Source: Oryzomonas sagensis
Lineage (GTDB): Bacteria; Desulfobacterota; Desulfuromonadia; Geobacterales; Pseudopelobacteraceae
Assembly: GCF_008802355.1 (NCBI RefSeq)
Contig: NZ_VZRA01000001.1
Span: 1,048,525-1,112,524 of the forward strand
Direction: 5' to 3'
Length of the DNA: 64,000 nucleotides
Numbering within the stretch: position 1 is the first letter of the stretch; the number at the start of each line of letters is the position of its first letter. Under the pieces are notes generated by a model. It saw nothing but the letters and a program-made list of their open reading frames with translations, was not told the origin of the DNA and ran no database searches. The translations under genes were made by a program, and so were the position numbers. Of this stretch, positions 16,900-26,112 are shown piece by piece.

Positions 16900-17411
16900 T
16901 TGTCGCCCCTTTTCTCTTCGGCGGCTTTGCGGAACTTGCGCTGGAACAGGTCGCGCTTGAGCGGGGAAAGGTGATCGACAAAAAGAATCCCGTCCAAATG
17001 GTCGATCTCATGCTGGAAGGCGATGGCCAGCAGATCTTCCGCCCGCCAGGTCTTTTCGTTTCCGGCCGGGTCCAGGCCCTTGACCACAACGCTGGCATGG
17101 CGGCGGACATTGGCGGAGTACCCCGGAACGGAAAGGCATCCCTCCTCTTCGTAGGCTTCCCCCTCGGCATGGACAATGACCGGGTTGATTGCTACAATCA
17201 ATGCCGGCGGTTCGTCCTTGGCGGAGACATCGATCACCACGATGCGCTGGTGTACGCCGATCTGCGGGGCGGCCAGGCCGACCCCCGGTGCGTCGTACAT
17301 GGTTTCCGCCATGTCCTTGACCAGTTGTTGGATGGAATCGTTGATAACGGCGACGGGTGCCGACTTCTTTTTGAGTTCGGGATTGGGATAGGTGAGAATT
17401 GTACGGATCAT
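16896..17411 (-). CDS. def: Peptide deformylase
   Basis: Removes the formyl group from nascent N-terminal formyl-methionine. All three class I motifs are present: GVGLAAPQIG (about 43-52), EEGCLSVPG with the metal-binding Cys, and QHEIDHLDG with the two metal-binding His and the catalytic Glu. I chose ATG 17411 (MIRTILTYPNP) because AAGGA is five bases upstream; an ATG two codons earlier at 17417 has a worse site. The product is 171 residues with a basic tail. It is first gene of the def-fmt-DUF116 unit. Confidence 0.97.
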   Translation of the reverse strand: MIRTILTYPNPELKKKSAPVAVINDSIQQLVKDMAETMYDAPGVGLAAPQIGVHQRIVVIDVSAKDEPPALIVAINPVIVHAEGEAYEEEGCLSVPGYSANVRRHASVVVKGLDPAGNEKTWRAEDLLAIAFQHEIDHLDGILFVDHLSPLKRDLFQRKFRKAAEEKRGDK

Positions 17412-17577
17412 AGACATCCTTGCGGCGTATTCGCTCTGCTCGGCGCCATCGTAGGGCGCTGCCTGAGTTGAGAGTTTAGAGATTCATCGACCATTCTGGC
17501 ATCATATAAAATATAACGATACTATTTCAGGCGAAAAAAATCAATTTATCATCTTGGTCGATGGCACGGGAGGGAAT

Positions 17578-17763
17578 ATGACGGATTCGGTCAGTGGTAT
17601 CAGCGGGGTGAAGGAAGCCGGCAGGAACAGCTCCCCGGGCGGGGGCGTCTTCAAAAAGGGGAAAGGGGCGGGGCACCGGAAGGAGCCGGAAGAGGACCGC
17701 ATCGATATTTCCCGGGAGGCCAGTGAAAAGGCGTTGGAAGAAAAGGCGGGGAACGGTCCCTGA
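17578..17763 (+). CDS. Small hydrophilic protein, unknown
   Basis: A possible 61-residue protein starting at ATG 17578 behind GGGAGGGAAT. It is rich in Gly, Lys, Glu and Ser, with no hydrophobic segment, and ends EEDRIDISREASEKALEEKAGNGP-like, an amphipathic helix that recalls small anti-sigma or flagellar accessory proteins only loosely. I do not recognise it. It lies between the divergent def gene and the convergent HDOD gene. Confidence 0.5.
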   Translation: MTDSVSGISGVKEAGRNSSPGGGVFKKGKGAGHRKEPEEDRIDISREASEKALEEKAGNGP

Positions 17764-17782
17764 AGCGTTTTCGGCGCCCTTC

Positions 17783-18628
17783 CTAGCTGAAGAAGCCCTT
17801 GTCCCGGTTAAAGGCCGTCACGAAGGTTTCCAGGAGGAACGTCATCTCCTTCTCTTCGATGTTGAGCAGGATGGCGGGCGGCGTCTCGTGGAGGGGAAGC
17901 TCCTCCGGTTCGCGCACGCCCACTCCGACCCGGTGGCAGAAGAGATTTGCCAGGCCGACGACACTGGTCAGGCGCATCTGATAGGGGTCCTCGTCGTCGG
18001 CGAAATCAAAGGTGTGATGTTTCTGGACCGCCTGCATGAGGATCGTGGGGAAGTTCCACTTCTTGATGACCAGCGCCCCCACATCGGCATGGCTGTAAGG
18101 ATAGACCTGTCGTTCGGCCTCCAGGAATGAAATCCGATCATTATAGCATTTCTGCATGACGGCCTGGAACTGCTGGCTGTCCATGGTATTCATGATGATC
18201 TTGCCGATATCATGGAACAACCCCCCCAGGAATGCCTCCTCCTCATTCACCAGCCGGGTTACGCCGGCAATGATGCGGGCGGCAAGGCCGGCGCCGAAGG
18301 AGTGTTCCCACAGCATCTTTTCGGTCAAACCGTAGGGTTTGTACACCTGTTTGACCGAGGCCGCCACCACGAGGCTCTTCAAGGTGCTGAAGCCTAAGAT
18401 CATGATGGCGTGGGACAATGTCTGGATCTGACGCTGGCACCCGTAAAATGAGGAGTTGGAGATCTTCAGGACGCGGGCGGCAACGGCCGGGTCGGCCGCC
18501 ACGATCTTGGCCAGCTCTTCCGATGTGGTGGTTTCGCTTCCGATCATCTGCATGACCTTGGTCGCAACCACCGGGATGGTGGGCAGGTCGCTGGCATTCA
18601 TGATCAACGTCTCTAGCTCTTGATTCAT
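17783..18628 (-). CDS. HDOD domain signalling protein
   Basis: A 281-residue protein made mostly of an HDOD domain (about 15-210), a non-catalytic relative of HD phosphohydrolases found in bacterial signalling proteins. Visible are MNASDLPTIPVVATKVMQMI at the domain start, HAIMILGFSTLKSLVVA, and GLFHDIGKIIM, which keeps the HD pair. No receiver, PAS or GGDEF domain is attached. The start at 18628 has AAGGAG eight bases upstream; an open extension to 18682 lacks support. Partners are unknown. Confidence 0.9.
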   Translation of the reverse strand: MNQELETLIMNASDLPTIPVVATKVMQMIGSETTTSEELAKIVAADPAVAARVLKISNSSFYGCQRQIQTLSHAIMILGFSTLKSLVVAASVKQVYKPYGLTEKMLWEHSFGAGLAARIIAGVTRLVNEEEAFLGGLFHDIGKIIMNTMDSQQFQAVMQKCYNDRISFLEAERQVYPYSHADVGALVIKKWNFPTILMQAVQKHHTFDFADDEDPYQMRLTSVVGLANLFCHRVGVGVREPEELPLHETPPAILLNIEEKEMTFLLETFVTAFNRDKGFFS

Positions 18629-18808
18629 CTCGCTGCTCCTTAATGCGTACCGGCTCGGGGGTGTGCGGTCGGCAGGCCTCACAGGGGGAGAATTATTGCA
18701 TAAAAATGTAAATAATCAAAGATATTTGCCTAAATAATTGAATTTTGAACGGGCGCCATGTATAATCCGCTCCCAACACATCGATCTTGCCAAGGACAAT
18801 CCAAGCAC

Positions 18809-20752
18809 ATGCCAATGATTCGCTCATATCTTGCCCTGCCCTGCGCGGTACTCATGCTGACCGGTTTCACCTGGGGGTTTGGGGCCGACAAATGCCCCAA
18901 GGCCCTGGAACTTACCGGGCAGTTGGGGGCGCTTCGCGATGAAGCCCAGGTGCGTCAGGCCGAGGCTGAGATCCTTTCCATCTGCCCCGACGGCGCCGCC
19001 GGTCATTACGTCACTGCCCTGCAGTTAGAGCGGGTCGGCAATCTGGATGGCGCGATTGCGGAGTATCGCAAGGCGCTGCAACTGGAACGGTCTTTCCCCT
19101 TGGCCAGCGGCAATCTGGGGCTCCTGTACGCCCAGAAAGGGATGAACGACGAGGCCTCGGTGGAGCTGGCCCGCGGCTTGGCGACGATTTCCAACCCCAA
19201 ATACCATAAGGCCATGGCCCTGATCCTGGCGGAGCGCAAGGTTTACCCGCTGGCCATCTATCACTTCAATGAAGCGGGCCGCGAGCTGACCACGGACGCC
19301 AGTGTGTTCACCGGCCTGGCGGAGATTTACGTCGCCATCGGTCAACCGGCTAAGGCGCTGGAGGAGTATCGCCGGGCGCTCCAGGCCGATCCGAATTCCG
19401 AAAGGGCCCATATGGGCATTGCCGCCATCCATCTGGAGCGCAACGATCTGAACAAGGCGCTGGACGAACTCAAAAAGGGTTCGCTGTCCAGCCCGCAGAA
19501 TCGCGAGATCCATCTGATGATGGCCGATATTTATACGAAAAAGGGCGATAGCAAACAGGCCGAGTATGAAAGACTCCTGGGGGGTAAGGGTAAGCCGGCC
19601 CCGGCCACTTCACCCGCCCCGGCCATCGTCCCGCGCCCGCTCGCTTCCCCGGCACCAGTTGTTGCCAAGCCGGTTGTCGCCCCCCGCCCCAAGGCAGAGC
19701 TGGAAAAGGCGATCGAAAGGTTGAAGGCGACCATCAAGGATCAACCCGATGCCGTGGCGTCGTACGAAGAACTCGGCAACCTGTACCGTGCCGCGGGTAT
19801 GGACAACGAAGCCATTGCGGCCTATAAGGAAGCGGCCTACCGCAACAGCACCAGCAGTGACGTGTACCTCAATCTCGGTATTCTCTATGAAAAACAGGAT
19901 ATGCTGGACGAGGCGGTGGTCGCCTACAAACAGGCCGTGCAGGTCAAACCGCAGAACGCCGACGCCAGGCTGCGCCTGGCGGATATCTACCTGAACCGCG
20001 GGAGCAACGCCCCGGCGGTGGAGCAGTACGGCGAGTTTCTCAAGCTCAAGCCGAACAGTCCCGATATCCAGCTCAAATTGGCCCGTCTCTTTGCCCGCAA
20101 CAAGGAAACGAATCTGGCCATCGAAGGGTATCTGGCGGTGCTGAAGCAGTCGCCCGACAACGTGGACGCAAACCGGGAAATCGCCGCCCTCTACAAGACC
20201 AAAAGCTTGAACGACAAGGCCATCGAGCATTACAAAAGGGTGCTGACGCAACAGAAAGACGACGTGGAAACGCGCAACGCCCTGGTGTCGCTCTACGTCA
20301 AGGACAAACGCTACGATGAAATCACCGACCTGCTCAAGGGCACGGCGGAACTCTTCCCCGATGACCCCAACAACCATTACAAGCTGGGCTTGATCTACGA
20401 TTTCAAGAAAGACTACGACAACGCCATTGCCTGCTATAAACGGGCCCTGGCGCTGAAACCGGACCACGCCCGCTCTCTTAACGCGCTGGGACGCCTCTAT
20501 CTGAAGACCGGCCGGCTCGCAGAGGCAAAAGTGGCACTCGAAGCGGCCAAAAAGGCCGATCCCTCCCTCGAAGAAGCCTCGGTGCTGTTGAACAATATCC
20601 GTGACGAGTTCAGCCCGGAACCGCGAAAAATCAGCAGCAAAATCGGCAGCAAGAGCAAGAAAATCAAGGCCAAAAAGACAAAGAAGACGAAAGCGTCCAA
20701 GAGCGGCAAGTCCACAAAAACGGAAAAGAGCAAAGCCAGGAAAAAACATTAG
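18809..20752 (+). CDS. Exported TPR-repeat protein
   Basis: A 647-residue secreted or periplasmic protein. The N-terminus is a signal peptide (MIRSYLALPCAVLMLTGF region), followed by tandem TPR units at about 65-270, a Pro/Ala/Val-rich linker (about 270-305) and a second TPR array (about 310-600); the last 40 residues are an extreme Lys/Ser tail. TPR arrays mediate protein contacts; no catalytic domain is visible. I chose ATG 18809 (AAGGA 12 bases upstream); MIRS at 18815 is equally possible. The amylase-family gene starts within about 100 bases, so they may be co-transcribed. Confidence 0.85.
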   Translation: MPMIRSYLALPCAVLMLTGFTWGFGADKCPKALELTGQLGALRDEAQVRQAEAEILSICPDGAAGHYVTALQLERVGNLDGAIAEYRKALQLERSFPLASGNLGLLYAQKGMNDEASVELARGLATISNPKYHKAMALILAERKVYPLAIYHFNEAGRELTTDASVFTGLAEIYVAIGQPAKALEEYRRALQADPNSERAHMGIAAIHLERNDLNKALDELKKGSLSSPQNREIHLMMADIYTKKGDSKQAEYERLLGGKGKPAPATSPAPAIVPRPLASPAPVVAKPVVAPRPKAELEKAIERLKATIKDQPDAVASYEELGNLYRAAGMDNEAIAAYKEAAYRNSTSSDVYLNLGILYEKQDMLDEAVVAYKQAVQVKPQNADARLRLADIYLNRGSNAPAVEQYGEFLKLKPNSPDIQLKLARLFARNKETNLAIEGYLAVLKQSPDNVDANREIAALYKTKSLNDKAIEHYKRVLTQQKDDVETRNALVSLYVKDKRYDEITDLLKGTAELFPDDPNNHYKLGLIYDFKKDYDNAIACYKRALALKPDHARSLNALGRLYLKTGRLAEAKVALEAAKKADPSLEEASVLLNNIRDEFSPEPRKISSKIGSKSKKIKAKKTKKTKASKSGKSTKTEKSKARKKH

Positions 20753-20847
20753 CACTCATGTTGCGTTCATCGGTTCGGCGGATTACGGGCAGTCCCGTTC
20801 CGCCGTTCCCGCCGCCGTACCCCTCACGCTCACGGCTGGACACAGAT

Positions 20848-23800
20848 ATGACTGAACTGAGCAGCGCGCTAGCCTACTTCCCCCGCACCATCCAGATATC
20901 CGCCCAATATTGGCGCGACCTCGACCTGGGAGCGCTTTCGCACCTCATCGCCATCCGCGGCATCCCCGCCGTCGTATTTTACCGCCAACTCGCCTTCAAG
21001 CTGAATCGCGGCAAAGCTCCCGCTGCGCCGCCGGTTTCCGCCGGCCATCTTGTCCTGTACGCCATGCTGCTCAAGGCCTACCGCCATATCATCGACGTCT
21101 ATGGGGAGCGCGCAACACCGGGGGTGATGGTGGATGCCCTGCAACGCGGGGGGTATGATCCCGCCGGGGCTGGAACGGTGGCAACCCTGGAGCGTTTCGT
21201 GGCGCTCTTCCCGCCGGATGAGGTCCTGCAAGGCGCGCAGCAGAGCGACGAGTGGCTTGGTGCCGCCGGTGAAAGGGGGCGCCGCCTGGTCCTGCGGGAA
21301 CTGCTGCTGCTCAGGCTGGCCGCCCAAAACCCGGCCCTCGACAGCTTTCGCCCTCTCCTCGACGACCGGGCCCTGGCGGATGCGACCGCATACCCGGCCA
21401 TGGCCGCCGGCATGCAGACCGCCCTGAAACAGGGGCCCCTTCTGGCGGAGTTGCGCTGTACCCTGGGCGAGGCTTTGTGGGCGCCCATCGGTTCCGCTCC
21501 TACCTCGCTCGCCGGCCAACTGGACTTCATCCGCACCCAATGGGCCAAGCTGCTGCCGCCGGAACTGCTGGAAGAGGTGACGGTCGCCTTCGATATACTG
21601 CTGGAAGAGGAACGGGAGTGGGGCGGAACCGGAGAGCCGGGGCCACCGCCGGTTCTGGAGTTCGGCCGGGGCGGGCACGGGCAGGCCGGGGGGAGTTCGG
21701 TCTTCGGGGGCTATGATTACCCCGAGTACGAGCGATTCTCGCCGGATGCGGACTGGATGTCCAATGTGGTGCTGATGGCCAAGATGGTCTATGTCTGGCT
21801 CGACCAGCTCTCGAAACAGTACGGTTGGCCCATCACCCGCCTCGACCAGGTGCCGGACGGGGAGTTGGACCGGCTGGCGGCCGCCGGCATCACCGGACTC
21901 TGGCTGATCGGGGTGTGGGAACGTTCGCCGGCCTCCCAGCGTATCAAGCAGTTGTGCGGCAATGCCGATGCCATCGCCTCGGCCTATTCCCTGTACGATT
22001 ACGAGATCGCCGCGGACCTGGGGGGATGGGATGCGCTGGGCAGCCTGCGGGAGCGGGCCGGCCGGCGGGGCATCCGCCTGGCCAGCGACATGGTCCCCAA
22101 CCACACCGGCATCTATTCCCGCTGGGTCGTCCAGCACCCGGACTGGTTCGTCCAGACCGATTATCCCCCGTTCCCCACCTATCACTTCACTGGCGACGAC
22201 CTGTCCCGTTCGGGCGACGCCTGCATCCAGATCGAGGACGGCTACTGGACCAAGACCGATGCCGCCGTGGTCTTCCGGCTGATCGAACGCGCCACCGGCC
22301 GCATCCGTTACATCTACCACGGCAACGACGGCACCAGCATCCCCTGGAACGACACGGCCCAGCTCAACTACCTGATTCCCGAGGTGCGGGAGGCGGTCAT
22401 CCGGACCATCCTGCACGTAGCCCACAATTTTCCGATCATCCGTTTCGACGCCGCCATGACCTTGGCCAAGAAGCACTACCAGCGCCTCTGGTTCCCGATC
22501 CGCGGCCTGGGAGGCGGTATCCCGTCCCGGGCCGAACACGGCATGAGCCGGGAGGAGTTCGACGCCCTCTTTCCCGTGGAGTTCTGGCGCGAGGTGGTGG
22601 ATCGGGTAGCGGCCGAGGCGCCGGGCACCCTGCTTTTGGCCGAGGCATTCTGGCTGATGGAGGGCTATTTCGTGCGGACCCTGGGGATGCACCGGGTCTA
22701 CAACAGCGCCTTCATGAACATGCTCAAGATGGAGGAAAACGCCAAGTACCGCCAGACCATCAAGAATGTCCTGGAATTCAATCCCGAGGTGCTCAAGCGT
22801 TTCGTCAATTTCATGAACAACCCGGACGAAAAGACCGCCGTGGAGCAGTTCGGGGCCCAGGGCAAGTACTTCGGCGCCTGCGTGCTGCTGGCCACCATGC
22901 CGGGGTTGCCCATGCTCGGCCACGGCCAGATCGAGGGCTTCCACGAAAAGTACGGCATGGAGTACAAGCGGGCCTACTGGGACGAGGCGGTCGACGCGGG
23001 GCTGGTGCGCGGCCACGAAATGTGGATATTTCCGCTGCTGCGCCGGCGTTGGCTCTTCTCCGGCGCGGAGAACTTCGTGCTCTACGATTTCTACGCCGGC
23101 AACGCGGTTGACGAGAACGTCTTCGCCTATTCGAACCGGGTGGGCGAGCAGCGGGCGTTGGTCCTGTACCACAACCGGTACGCCAGTTGCGCGGGATGGA
23201 TCAAGGATTCCGCCGCCTTTGCCGTCAAGACCGACGGCGATGCCACCGAACTGCGCCGGACGACACTGGGCGCCGCCCTCGGCGTTACGGCTGACGATCA
23301 TCTCTATTACGCTTTCCGCGACCATACCCGGGGGCTGGAATATGTGCGTAGCGGCCGGGAACTGACGGAAAAGGGGCTCTATGTGGAGCTCGGCGAATAC
23401 CAGTTCCATGTCTTCATGGATTTCCGCGAAATCCGCGACGATGGAGAGGGGAACTGGCGGAATCTCTGTGCGGCCCTGGGCGGCCGCGGCGTGGAAAACC
23501 TGGAGGACGAACTCAAACAGCAACGTTACGCCTCCCTGAATGCCGCCTTCCGGGCCCTGCTGCAACTGGTCCCGGTGCCCAGGGAGAGCGCTGTTCCGGC
23601 AAAGCCTGCCGATGTGGCCCGGGCTGCCCAGCGTTTCCTGGCGGTCCTGCATGCCCACCTGGCTGGGGGCGTGAGCGGGGCTGATGCCGTGTTGAAGACC
23701 ATGGCCGTCTGGCACGAGTTCGTGACGGCCTTCACGGCGTTGAAACCGGCTGCCAAGGCCGCCCGGTCAGCGCATGCCGGGCTGGTGGAACTGTTGGATG

Positions 23801-24399
23801 CCCCTGCGGGCGCCCGGGTGCTGATGGGGTGGCTGCTCCTGCGGGATGCCGGGGCGGGATGCCTGGATACCTTCGGGCTCGATTGCACCCTGCGACGCGT
23901 GTTGGAGGAGGATTCGGACCGGGAGGGAGCGCAACGTGCCGCTCAACTCCTCGGAGCCTTGCTGGCAGGGGCCGCCCCGGATGGCTGCGGTCAGGGCAGG
24001 GTGCCAACGGCGGCCATGGCGAGAGCTTTTTCCTCCCCGGCCTGCCGCGACTTCATGCTGGTTCACGAAAGCGGCGGCGTCGAGTGGTTCAACAAGGAGC
24101 GCTTTGAGGAACTGGCCGCATGGCTCACCGTGGCCGGCCTGGTGGCATTGGCGCTGCAACGGCCGGCCAGCCGCACCGTCTCGGCGTGGTTGGCCGCGGC
24201 CGGCCGGGAACGGGAGGCCTGTATCGCCCTGGCCGCCCATGCCGGCTACCGCAGCAACCTGTTCCAGCAGCTATTGGAACCGACGTTGAAGGCCAACGTT
24301 GGAACTCCAGCGAAAAAGGGCAAGGGAAAGGGCACGGATGCTCAAGGCGACGCTCGAGCGCATACGGCAAAAACATCGGACGACACGCTACCCCGCTGA
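20848..24399 (+). CDS. Large alpha-amylase family (GH13-like) protein
   Basis: A 1,183-residue protein with a GH13-type catalytic barrel between about 300 and 750. Region I is DMVPNH (about 414-419); the nucleophile is Asp534 in IIRFDAAMTLAKKH; the acid/base is Glu599 in LLLAEAFWLM; region IV is FVNFMNNPDEK with Asp660, where the usual His before Asp is Pro. About 290 residues before and 430 after the barrel match no domain I know; the head is mostly helical. Activity is likely on alpha-glucans or trehalose/maltose-type donors, but specificity is not readable. Start at 20848 is preferred because the open part before it (from 20758) is low-complexity Pro/Ser/Arg; the ribosome site is weak. The 3' end overlaps the next gene by 62 bases. 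Confidence 0.82.
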   Translation: MTELSSALAYFPRTIQISAQYWRDLDLGALSHLIAIRGIPAVVFYRQLAFKLNRGKAPAAPPVSAGHLVLYAMLLKAYRHIIDVYGERATPGVMVDALQRGGYDPAGAGTVATLERFVALFPPDEVLQGAQQSDEWLGAAGERGRRLVLRELLLLRLAAQNPALDSFRPLLDDRALADATAYPAMAAGMQTALKQGPLLAELRCTLGEALWAPIGSAPTSLAGQLDFIRTQWAKLLPPELLEEVTVAFDILLEEEREWGGTGEPGPPPVLEFGRGGHGQAGGSSVFGGYDYPEYERFSPDADWMSNVVLMAKMVYVWLDQLSKQYGWPITRLDQVPDGELDRLAAAGITGLWLIGVWERSPASQRIKQLCGNADAIASAYSLYDYEIAADLGGWDALGSLRERAGRRGIRLASDMVPNHTGIYSRWVVQHPDWFVQTDYPPFPTYHFTGDDLSRSGDACIQIEDGYWTKTDAAVVFRLIERATGRIRYIYHGNDGTSIPWNDTAQLNYLIPEVREAVIRTILHVAHNFPIIRFDAAMTLAKKHYQRLWFPIRGLGGGIPSRAEHGMSREEFDALFPVEFWREVVDRVAAEAPGTLLLAEAFWLMEGYFVRTLGMHRVYNSAFMNMLKMEENAKYRQTIKNVLEFNPEVLKRFVNFMNNPDEKTAVEQFGAQGKYFGACVLLATMPGLPMLGHGQIEGFHEKYGMEYKRAYWDEAVDAGLVRGHEMWIFPLLRRRWLFSGAENFVLYDFYAGNAVDENVFAYSNRVGEQRALVLYHNRYASCAGWIKDSAAFAVKTDGDATELRRTTLGAALGVTADDHLYYAFRDHTRGLEYVRSGRELTEKGLYVELGEYQFHVFMDFREIRDDGEGNWRNLCAALGGRGVENLEDELKQQRYASLNAAFRALLQLVPVPRESAVPAKPADVARAAQRFLAVLHAHLAGGVSGADAVLKTMAVWHEFVTAFTALKPAAKAARSAHAGLVELLDAPAGARVLMGWLLLRDAGAGCLDTFGLDCTLRRVLEEDSDREGAQRAAQLLGALLAGAAPDGCGQGRVPTAAMARAFSSPACRDFMLVHESGGVEWFNKERFEELAAWLTVAGLVALALQRPASRTVSAWLAAAGREREACIALAAHAGYRSNLFQQLLEPTLKANVGTPAKKGKGKGTDAQGDARAHTAKTSDDTLPR

Positions 24400-25093
24400 A
24401 CCGGCGTCCCTGCCGGAGCTGTTCCGGGGGTATCCGCAGCTCGACCCGGCCAGGTGCCCGCCCGGCTGCACCTGCTGCACCGAGGCCTGCCCGGTGGCTG
24501 CCATCTACCACGCCAACGGTCTGGCCGTGGACTTGGGCAAATGCCTCTTCTGCCCCGAATGCGAACAAGCCTGCCCCACCGGCGCGGTGCGCTTCACCGC
24601 CGACGAAAAGCTGGCCACGTCGGAACGTGAGGACCTGGTGGTCCGGGAGGGGGAAGAACGCCGGCTGGCCCATGATCTGGGCAAGGAGTTGGTGTCCCTG
24701 TACGGACGCTCCTTCAAGCTGCGGGAGGTGAGCGCCGGCGGCTGCGGCGCCTGCGAGGCCGACACCAATGTCCTCTCCACGGTCGGGTACGACCTGGGGC
24801 GCTTCGGTATCCAGTTCGTGGCCTCGCCGCGCCATGCCGACGGCATGTTCGTCACCGGGCCGGTCACGGAAAACATGCGCAGCGCCCTGCTCAAGACCTG
24901 GGAGGCGATCCCCGGCCCCAAGGTGCTCATCGCCGCCGGGGCCTGCGCCATCGATGGCGGCCCGTTCCACGGACACCACGAGGTGCATGACGGTGTCGAT
25001 ACCTTTCTGCCGGTGGATCTCTACATCCCCGGCTGCCCGCCCCATCCCCTGACCATCCTGGACGGGTTGCTGCGGCTGTTGGGGAGGAGATAG
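24338..25093 (+). CDS. Orphan ferredoxin-NuoB/hydrogenase small subunit-like protein
   Basis: A 251-residue fusion. The N-terminal part has two [4Fe-4S] ferredoxin-like motifs (Cys40-51 cluster, CPPGCTCCTEACP; and Cys69-79, CLFCPECEQACP). The C-terminal part belongs to the NuoB / group 4 [NiFe]-hydrogenase small subunit family and has all four proximal-cluster ligands: Cys136, Cys139 (GGCGACE), Cys203 (GACA) and Cys233 (GCPPHP). Such proteins normally sit in large complexes with a catalytic subunit and membrane subunits, none of which is here. The ATG at 24338 has GGGAAAGGGC upstream and lies inside the end of the amylase gene; the MoxR gene starts four bases after the stop. Confidence 0.85.
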   Translation: MLKATLERIRQKHRTTRYPAEPASLPELFRGYPQLDPARCPPGCTCCTEACPVAAIYHANGLAVDLGKCLFCPECEQACPTGAVRFTADEKLATSEREDLVVREGEERRLAHDLGKELVSLYGRSFKLREVSAGGCGACEADTNVLSTVGYDLGRFGIQFVASPRHADGMFVTGPVTENMRSALLKTWEAIPGPKVLIAAGACAIDGGPFHGHHEVHDGVDTFLPVDLYIPGCPPHPLTILDGLLRLLGRR

Positions 25094-25097
25094 ACCG

Positions 25098-25916
25098 ATG
25101 AAGCAGACGACGATAGACGGTATTGCCCTGAATCTGGCCTCGCCCGTGAGCCTGGCCCTGAAGTGGGTGGGGCAGGAGGAGTTGCTCACCCAGCTTTTGG
25201 CGGCCTGGATGGTGATCGACGCCCGGGACATCCCCTTCAATCCCCGCCTGGTGGGCAGGCCGGGGGTGGGGAAGACCACCCTGGCCTATGCCGCGGCCCA
25301 GCGCCTGGGGCGGCCGGTCTATCTCTACCAGGCCACCATGGACACCCGGCCCGAGGACCTGATCATCTCGCCGGTGATCAGCCCGGACGGGAAGATCCAG
25401 TACGCCGCCTCGTCCCTGGTTTCGGCGATGCTCGCCGGCGGGGTGCTGATCCTGGACGAGGGGAACCGCATGAGCGAGAAGGCCTGGGCCTCCCTGGCGC
25501 CGCTGTTGGACGACCGCCGCTACGTGGAGTCCATCGTCACCGGCCTGCGCATCCCGGCAGCCCGGGATTTCCGCATCGTCGTCACCATGAACGAGGACTC
25601 CTCCACCTTCGAGGTGCCGGAATACATCCACTCCCGGCTCCAGCCCCAGATCTACATCGACTTTCCGGCTGCCGACGAGGAGTTGCTGATCCTCAGGGAG
25701 AACCTCCCCTTCAGCAGCGGCCGCATCCTGCAGTATGTGGTGGATTTCCTGCAGCGCGCCCATGCCGCCGATGAAGCGTACTCCGTGCGGGACGGCATCA
25801 ATATCGCCCGCTATGCCCTCAAGATGATGCGCGTGCAAGGGACGGAGGCGGTCGAACTGCTCCACTTGGCCGTGGAACGGGTGCTGGGGGACGAGGCCCT
25901 GGAGTATCTGAAATAG
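25098..25916 (+). CDS. MoxR-family AAA+ ATPase
   Basis: A 272-residue AAA+ protein of the MoxR type, chaperone-like ATPases that usually work with von Willebrand A domain proteins in metal insertion or complex assembly. Walker A GRPGVGKTT lies at about 53-61, Walker B GGVLILDEGNRM at about 114-125, sensor 1 VVTMNED near 160, and a sensor 2 region with SRLQPQI and a C-terminal lid. The gene is coupled to the preceding hydrogenase-subunit-like gene (four-base gap) and precedes an unrecognised TraB/ChaN-like gene beyond a palindromic spacer. No VWA gene is visible. Confidence 0.88.
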   Translation: MKQTTIDGIALNLASPVSLALKWVGQEELLTQLLAAWMVIDARDIPFNPRLVGRPGVGKTTLAYAAAQRLGRPVYLYQATMDTRPEDLIISPVISPDGKIQYAASSLVSAMLAGGVLILDEGNRMSEKAWASLAPLLDDRRYVESIVTGLRIPAARDFRIVVTMNEDSSTFEVPEYIHSRLQPQIYIDFPAADEELLILRENLPFSSGRILQYVVDFLQRAHAADEAYSVRDGINIARYALKMMRVQGTEAVELLHLAVERVLGDEALEYLK

Positions 25917-25917
25917 A

Positions 25918-26096
25918 ACCTGAAACCGTGACGCCTCCATGCCTTCGTTGGTCCGAAAGGCCTCTGCCCTTGCCCTTGAGAAGGTGCGCACCAGGCCGGC
26001 GGAGGACCGATGAAGCGAGTGGTTTGACGCGGCAGGGCGGCGGGCAGGCCCCGGCTCTTCCGGACACTGCGGCATTCCGGCGTCACGGTTTCAGGT
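25918..26096. repeat. Interrupted palindrome, 18-bp perfect arms
   Basis: Perfect inverted arms ACCTGAAACCGTGACGCC (25918-25935) and GGCGTCACGGTTTCAGGT (26079-26096) enclose about 143 bp that can continue as an imperfect stem (ATGCC/GGCAT, GCCC-rich blocks). It starts two bases after the moxR stop and ends just before the next ribosome site. It looks like a MITE or large intercistronic hairpin. I see no second copy in the window. Confidence 0.75.
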
Positions 26097-26112
26097 AAGA
26101 GAGTCCTGACCT

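Noticed and set aside
20869-23715. A 948-codon minus-strand frame opposite the amylase gene
   Set aside because: Shadow of a gene with clear catalytic motifs; no conserved motif of its own.
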